Assembly: GCA_014379165.1 (NCBI GenBank)
Contig: JACMMG010000038.1
Location: 1-15,536, forward strand
Direction of reading: 5' to 3'
Length of the DNA: 15,536 nt
Source: Candidatus Parcubacteria bacterium
Lineage (GTDB): Bacteria > Patescibacteriota > Minisyncoccia > Phycocordibacterales > SBAW01
Part shown: positions 6,176 through 15,536 of the stretch, piece after piece
How the letters are laid out: each line of letters starts with the position of its first letter
How positions within the stretch are numbered: position 1 is the stretch's first letter
Notes under the pieces: model-generated
Databases searched by the model: none
Seen by the model: only the letters and a program-made list of their open reading frames with translations
What the model was told of the DNA's origin: nothing
Made by a program: the position numbers and the translations under genes

Positions 6176-7891
6176 CTACTGACGGAGTTCCTGTGTGCGG
6201 CGGGCAAGGTCTTGGATCTGCTTGGTATCTTCCCCAGCAGAGCCCATTTTTTCTTTTGTCACCATTCGCTCAATATCGCCAAGCATGTCACCCACTACTT
6301 TTGCTTCATCGTTGGACTCTTCTCCTATTTCACTTTCAAATTTAAAACGAAGCAGCTCTTGATGGGGAGCAAGGGTGGTTTCAATTTCTTTCATGCGGAC
6401 TTCGCTTACAAGTTCCAAAAGTCGCTTTCCTACTTCTGATTCCCGGCCGAAATGCGCCAAAAGCATCCCCACTTTACGCTCCAGTGGCAAAAATACCGGC
6501 TGGGAGACACTTTCTTGCACATTCTCAATACCCTGCGCAAGAGTGGGGGCAAGATTTTTAGAAAGCTCGGCACGTACCGCACCTTCTGAGACGCCTATTT
6601 TTTGCGCGACAATGCGCACAAAATGTTCCTGCTCGATCTGACTCGAAATTGCACGAATAAGAGGTAGTACTTGCACTTCCACCAATTTTTTATATCCGCG
6701 CTCGTCCTTAGCTTGCGGGCGCAACGCTTCTAAAAAGAATTCGATAGCAGTTGTTGAAGTTCGAATAGCGGCTTTAAGCAGCTCTGGATTCTCTCTTGCA
6801 ACATCAGCTGGGTCTTCTCCATGTGGAAACGTGGGGATCTTTACATCAAAACCGGACTGGAGTGCCATTATGCTGCTGCGCAAGCCACTGCGAATGCCTG
6901 CCTCGTCCGCATCAAGTGCCAAGACTAAACGCTTGGAGAGTCTGCCCAATAGCGAAAGGTGTTCTGGTGTAAGGGCGGTACCGGAAAGGGCGACTGCAAA
7001 GGGAAGTCCAGTCTGGTGCGACATAATGAGGTCAAACTGCCCTTCAACCAAAAGAACACAATCGAGTTTGCGAATATATTGTTTTGCTCGATCAAAACCG
7101 TAGAGTGTGCGAGATTTTTTAAAAAGGGCGGTTTCCGGCGAGTTAACGTATTTTGCTGGCTCCCTAAACGCTTCGCTCTGCGAAGCGTCGGGCGAACTTC
7201 CAGTGTCATTGGAAGTTTTAGCCTCTCTTCGTTTTATATCTTCGAAAAATCTGCCGGAAAAGGCAATTATATTGCCGCCGGAGTCAGCAATAGGGAACAT
7301 GATTCGTCCGCGAAAGCGGTCATACACTTCCCCTATTTTTTTCTCCGATTTAATAATAAGTCCCGCATCGAACACTTCATCCTTCGTAAAACCTTTTGAG
7401 AGAAGATACTCGGAAAGTTGTCGCCAGTCCGCGGGCGCATACCCAAGCCGCCACGAGGAAACCGTATCTGTGTGGACGCCGCGAGTTTCGAGATATTTTT
7501 GCACCGCAGAATTTTCTTTGAGCTTTAACTCGAAGAACTTCGTCGCTTCTTCGCATACCTCTCGGAGTCGCTCGTCGTGCTCGACGTCTTTCTTTTCTCT
7601 GGTAAAAGTACGCTCCAGTTTGACACCCGCTTTTTGTGCAAGTTCACGCAGTGCGGCAGGAAAATCTACTCCTTCAATTTCCTGTACGAACGAGAAGATA
7701 TCTCCCTTTTTCCCGCAGCCAAAACAGATGTAACTGCCACGCTCGGTAGAAACCATAAACGACGGCGTGCGTTCGTTATGAAAAGGGCACCTCGCCGTGT
7801 AATTGCGGCCGGCCTTTTTAAGCTGGAGGTACTGCCCCACCACCTCGTTTATCGAGAGCTTGGCTTTTATCTGATCTGTAGCAGTATCCAT
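6176..7891 (-). CDS. dnaG: DNA primase DnaG
   Basis: 571 residues from the ATG at 7891, which starts [18 protein letters not shown] as in the family. A TTG 36 nt upstream is in frame but lies upstream of the promoter -10. DnaG makes RNA primers at the replication fork. The CHC2 zinc-binding domain has Cys35, His38, Cys56 and Cys59 (CPFH, CFGC). The catalytic core follows, with [11 protein letters not shown] and the Toprim motifs LVEGQFD (Glu284) and ALDADEAG (Asp327, Asp329). The C-terminal helicase-interaction part is about 170 residues and poorly conserved by eye. An atypical low-complexity insert, residues 225-242 ([18 protein letters not shown]), sits between FSGRFFED and the conserved [10 protein letters not shown]. 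At DNA level it is made of two inverted repeats. rpoD follows 80 nt downstream. Confidence 0.97.
   Translation of the reverse strand: MDTATDQIKAKLSINEVVGQYLQLKKAGRNYTARCPFHNERTPSFMVSTERGSYICFGCGKKGDIFSFVQEIEGVDFPAALRELAQKAGVKLERTFTREKKDVEHDERLREVCEEATKFFELKLKENSAVQKYLETRGVHTDTVSSWRLGYAPADWRQLSEYLLSKGFTKDEVFDAGLIIKSEKKIGEVYDRFRGRIMFPIADSGGNIIAFSGRFFEDIKRREAKTSNDTGSSPDASQSEAFREPAKYVNSPETALFKKSRTLYGFDRAKQYIRKLDCVLLVEGQFDLIMSHQTGLPFAVALSGTALTPEHLSLLGRLSKRLVLALDADEAGIRSGLRSSIMALQSGFDVKIPTFPHGEDPADVARENPELLKAAIRTSTTAIEFFLEALRPQAKDERGYKKLVEVQVLPLIRAISSQIEQEHFVRIVAQKIGVSEGAVRAELSKNLAPTLAQGIENVQESVSQPVFLPLERKVGMLLAHFGRESEVGKRLLELVSEVRMKEIETTLAPHQELLRFKFESEIGEESNDEAKVVGDMLGDIERMVTKEKMGSAGEDTKQIQDLARRTQELRQ
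7168..7217 (-). repeat. Tandem perfect inverted repeats forming an in-frame insert in dnaG
   Basis: ACGCTTCGC / GCGAAGCGT (7168-7176 and 7180-7188, 9 bp, 3-nt loop) and AACTTCCA / TGGAAGTT (7195-7202 and 7210-7217, 8 bp, 7-nt loop) are both exact and lie 6 nt apart. Together they coincide with the low-complexity DnaG residues 225-242. This resembles palindromic elements that insert in frame into coding genes, such as those described in Rickettsia, but I see no second copy in this window. Confidence 0.7.
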
Positions 7892-7900
7892 TGTTATTTG

Positions 7901-7927
7901 AGTATACTCCCCTCGATAACTTGACAA
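7901..7927 (-). promoter_or_regulatory. Promoter of dnaG (and probably rpoD)
   Basis: Minus strand TTGTCA (7927-7922), 15-nt spacer, TATACT (7906-7901). The -10 ends 9 nt before the dnaG ATG, the same distance as at rpoD, and there is no Shine-Dalgarno between. The short spacer is suboptimal. The -35 is the complement of the -35 of the opposing promoter. Confidence 0.6.
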
Positions 7928-7949
7928 AATACTCCATTAGACGTACAAT
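7921..7949 (+). promoter_or_regulatory. Near-consensus sigma-70 promoter of the small plus-strand gene
   Basis: TTGACA (7921-7926), exactly 17 nt, TACAAT (7944-7949): 11 of 12 consensus bases with optimal spacing, the best promoter in the window. The start is expected near 7956, in GAAAAGG. It drives transcription rightward, antisense to the rpoBC-dnaG direction. Confidence 0.75.
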
Positions 7950-7965
7950 TGAAAAGGACCGTTCC

Positions 7966-7970
7966 GGAGG
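7966..7970 (+). promoter_or_regulatory. Strong Shine-Dalgarno of the 38-codon ORF
   Basis: GGAGG lies 8 nt before the ATG at 7979. It is the only clear Shine-Dalgarno ahead of a gene here and decides the start of the small ORF. It sits in a short stem, GTTCC/GGAAC (7961-7973, loop GGA), that could partly mask it. Confidence 0.6.
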
Positions 7971-7978
7971 AACTGAAA

Positions 7979-8095
7979 ATGCTTACGGCTTTGCAGGATT
8001 GGTTAGCCCAGGAATGGGCCCAAGGTCGGCTCGGCCTTCCGATTTGCATGATTATGCTCATCGTCTACGGACTGGGAGCATCCAGAGGAAGGTGA
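7979..8095 (+). CDS. Small single-pass membrane protein, 38 residues (new small ORF)
   Basis: ATG to TGA, 38 codons. The N-terminal part, MLTALQDWLAQEWAQG, could form an amphipathic helix with Trp8 and Trp13. Residues 18-34 (LGLPICMIMLIVYGLGA) are a hydrophobic segment long enough to cross a membrane, and the end is basic (SRGR). The ORF fills a dedicated unit: promoter at 7921-7949, GGAGG 8 nt upstream, and a terminator 15 nt after the stop. I recognise no family. The size and composition recall small membrane-active peptides, including type I toxins, but that is only analogy. The alternative is a structured noncoding RNA: the transcript also contains AAGGTCG/CGGCCTT (8022-8038), GCCC/GGGC (8006-8019) and CCGTT/AACGG (7959-7963 with 8102-8106). 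Both could be true. Confidence 0.6.
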   Translation: MLTALQDWLAQEWAQGRLGLPICMIMLIVYGLGASRGR

Positions 8096-8109
8096 GTACG
8101 CAACGGCAA

Positions 8110-8148
8110 GGGCGTGCAACCGAAAGGAAGCGCGCCCCTGATTTTTTT
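8110..8148 (+). terminator. Strong intrinsic terminator of the small plus-strand gene
   Basis: The stem GGGCGTGC/GCGCGCCC (8110-8117 with 8130-8137, one G-U pair) continues through an AA/AA internal loop into CC-GAAA-GG, a GNRA tetraloop, and is followed by CTGATTTTTTT (T run 8142-8148). It ends 13 nt before the rpoBC stop. In the minus direction there is no T run after the stem, so it should not terminate rpoBC well. Confidence 0.85.
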
Positions 8149-8161
8149 ATATTTAACTTTC

Positions 8162-15019
<6,858 letters not shown>

Positions 15020-15281
15020 ATGGATGTTTAATTATGGGGCTTAATTAATGGGCACGAGCTACGCACTCTTTACATATTAAAAATGCAAAATGTTATGAAC
15101 TATGACTCCAACCTTTCATTTGGAGCCCCGACCACACCGTCGGGAAAAAACACAAAAAGAGCGTGCGCACGAAGCGCCTCCCTTGTGAAGGTTAAACGGA
15201 TCTTGAAGTGGCGCCAGTCGCCACAGCTATTTTTTTGAAACATTGAGTCCCCGTTACTCAATCTCTTGCCCCCTTTGTTTC
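15020..15281 (-). promoter_or_regulatory. Long structured 5' leader of rpoBC (or a small RNA gene plus leader)
   Basis: This gene-free stretch is packed with stems. In minus-strand order: GAAAC/GTTTC (15281-15277 with 15241-15237) encloses ATTGAGT/ACTCAAT (15262-15256 with 15248-15242), with G-rich unpaired parts. Then come GTGGCG/CGCCAC (15224-15208), the GC-rich terminator-like hairpin (15180-15159), CCCGAC/GTCGGG (15144-15127) and CTCCAA/TTGGAG (15125-15106). It starts at a good promoter and ends at rpoBC. It matches no riboswitch class that I recognise. I cannot fold it here, so the pairing is by eye. Confidence 0.4.
15145..15180 (-). terminator. Terminator-like hairpin inside the rpoBC leader
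   Basis: Minus strand: a GC-rich stem-loop in GAGGCGCTTCGTGCGCACGC (inner GCGC/GCGC with outer GAG/CTC) is followed immediately by TTTTTGTGTTTTTT (15158-15145). It could end MFS transcripts, end a short RNA of about 135 nt, or act as an attenuator of rpoBC. Confidence 0.4.
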
Positions 15282-15288
15282 GCTCTAT

Positions 15289-15318
15289 AGTATATAGGAA
15301 GGGCCGGTATCCCGTCAA
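15289..15318 (-). promoter_or_regulatory. Distal promoter of rpoBC
   Basis: Minus strand TTGACG (15318-15313), 18-nt spacer, TATACT (15294-15289); the overlapping TATATA at 16 nt is an alternative -10. It begins one base after the stop codon of the MFS gene. TATACT is the same -10 hexamer seen at dnaG, rpoD and the nuclease gene. Confidence 0.65.
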
Positions 15319-15319
15319 G

Positions 15320-15536
15320 CTAATGCACAGGAGCGGATACTTCGGAGTGGCCAGGCCGAATATATATTGCGGCAATAACTGCGGCCGCTATCGCAAACAC
15401 CGCTCCCGTAAAAAACGCCAAATGATACCCTCCGAGAAGTGCTTCCGATTGAAGAGTGTCTGAAGCAAGGAGAGTTTGTGTGCGAGATGCTGCAATGCTC
15501 GCAAGAATCGCTAACCCAAGTGCACCTCCCATCGTA
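15320..15536 (-). CDS. MFS drug-efflux transporter, C-terminal part (runs off right edge)
   Basis: The last 72 codons of a larger gene whose start lies beyond base 15536; stop TAG at 15322-15320. The fragment reads GGALGLAILASIAASRT, then a polar loop, then GGYHLAFFTGAVFAIAAAVI and a short polar tail. This is the typical end of the DHA2 (EmrB/QacA-like) branch of the major facilitator superfamily: a GGALG segment in the penultimate helix and a GYxxAF motif opening the last one. Such proteins export drugs or other small molecules using the proton gradient. The substrate cannot be told from this part. Its transcription runs toward rpoBC. Confidence 0.8.
   Translation of the reverse strand, partial: TMGGALGLAILASIAASRTQTLLASDTLQSEALLGGYHLAFFTGAVFAIAAAVIAAIYIRPGHSEVSAPVH

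Noticed and set aside
7956..8148. Small transcript as 6S RNA, SRP RNA, RNase P RNA or tmRNA
   Set aside because: None of the conserved motifs is present: no SRP GGAAGCAGCC-like loop, no RNase P conserved core, no tmRNA tRNA-like ends, and no convincing long 6S closing stem. A novel structured RNA remains possible.
15208..15236. Plus-strand intrinsic terminator (GTGGCG/CGCCAC followed by T7)
   Set aside because: No plus-strand gene lies upstream of it, and five bases separate the stem from the T run. Treated as one of the stems of the minus-strand leader.
15100..15243. Minus-strand ORF of 47 codons (from the ATG at 15243) in the rpoBC leader
   Set aside because: It lacks a Shine-Dalgarno, has odd composition and is built over the hairpins and T runs, so the RNA-structure reading explains it better. 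Not fully excluded as a leader peptide.

Overview
The window looks like a piece of a Patescibacteria (Candidate Phyla Radiation) chromosome, probably a Parcubacteria-type lineage. This is inferred from the style of the proteins: a divergent TruB, a short DnaG, an RpoD with a lysine/alanine tail, and RpoB and RpoC fused in one reading frame. No rRNA or marker tree backs it. TGA ends several genes and is never needed as a sense codon, so the UGA-glycine code of Gracilibacteria/Absconditabacteria is excluded.

Layout. The left edge (1-360, minus) holds the start of a GC-rich gene for a secreted protein. TruB (minus) and HisS (plus) diverge from a 47-bp AT-rich spacer. HisS is followed by a DEDD-type 3'-5' exonuclease and a membrane-anchored DsbA-like thiol oxidoreductase. 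These converge on a minus-strand information-processing block that reads, in transcription order, MFS transporter 3' end, fused rpoBC, dnaG, rpoD and a RecB-like PD-(D/E)XK nuclease. The block therefore carries the RNA polymerase core, its primary sigma factor and the replication primase together.

Hidden elements. Between rpoBC and dnaG, on the plus strand, is a compact transcription unit of about 190 nt. It has a near-consensus promoter (TTGACA-17-TACAAT), a GGAGG ribosome site 8 nt before an ATG, a 38-codon ORF for a single-pass membrane peptide, and a strong intrinsic terminator. Its -35 box overlaps the -35 of the opposing dnaG promoter. None of the other genes here has a clear Shine-Dalgarno, and several have a -10 hexamer 6-9 nt before the ATG, which suggests leaderless or near-leaderless mRNAs. 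Upstream of rpoBC a good promoter precedes a leader of about 260 nt with several stem-loops and a terminator-like hairpin, a candidate attenuator or small RNA. DnaG contains an in-frame insert made of two consecutive perfect inverted repeats.

No tRNA, rRNA, CRISPR array or insertion sequence was seen. Promoters, terminators and RNA structures were read by eye, without folding or alignment software.
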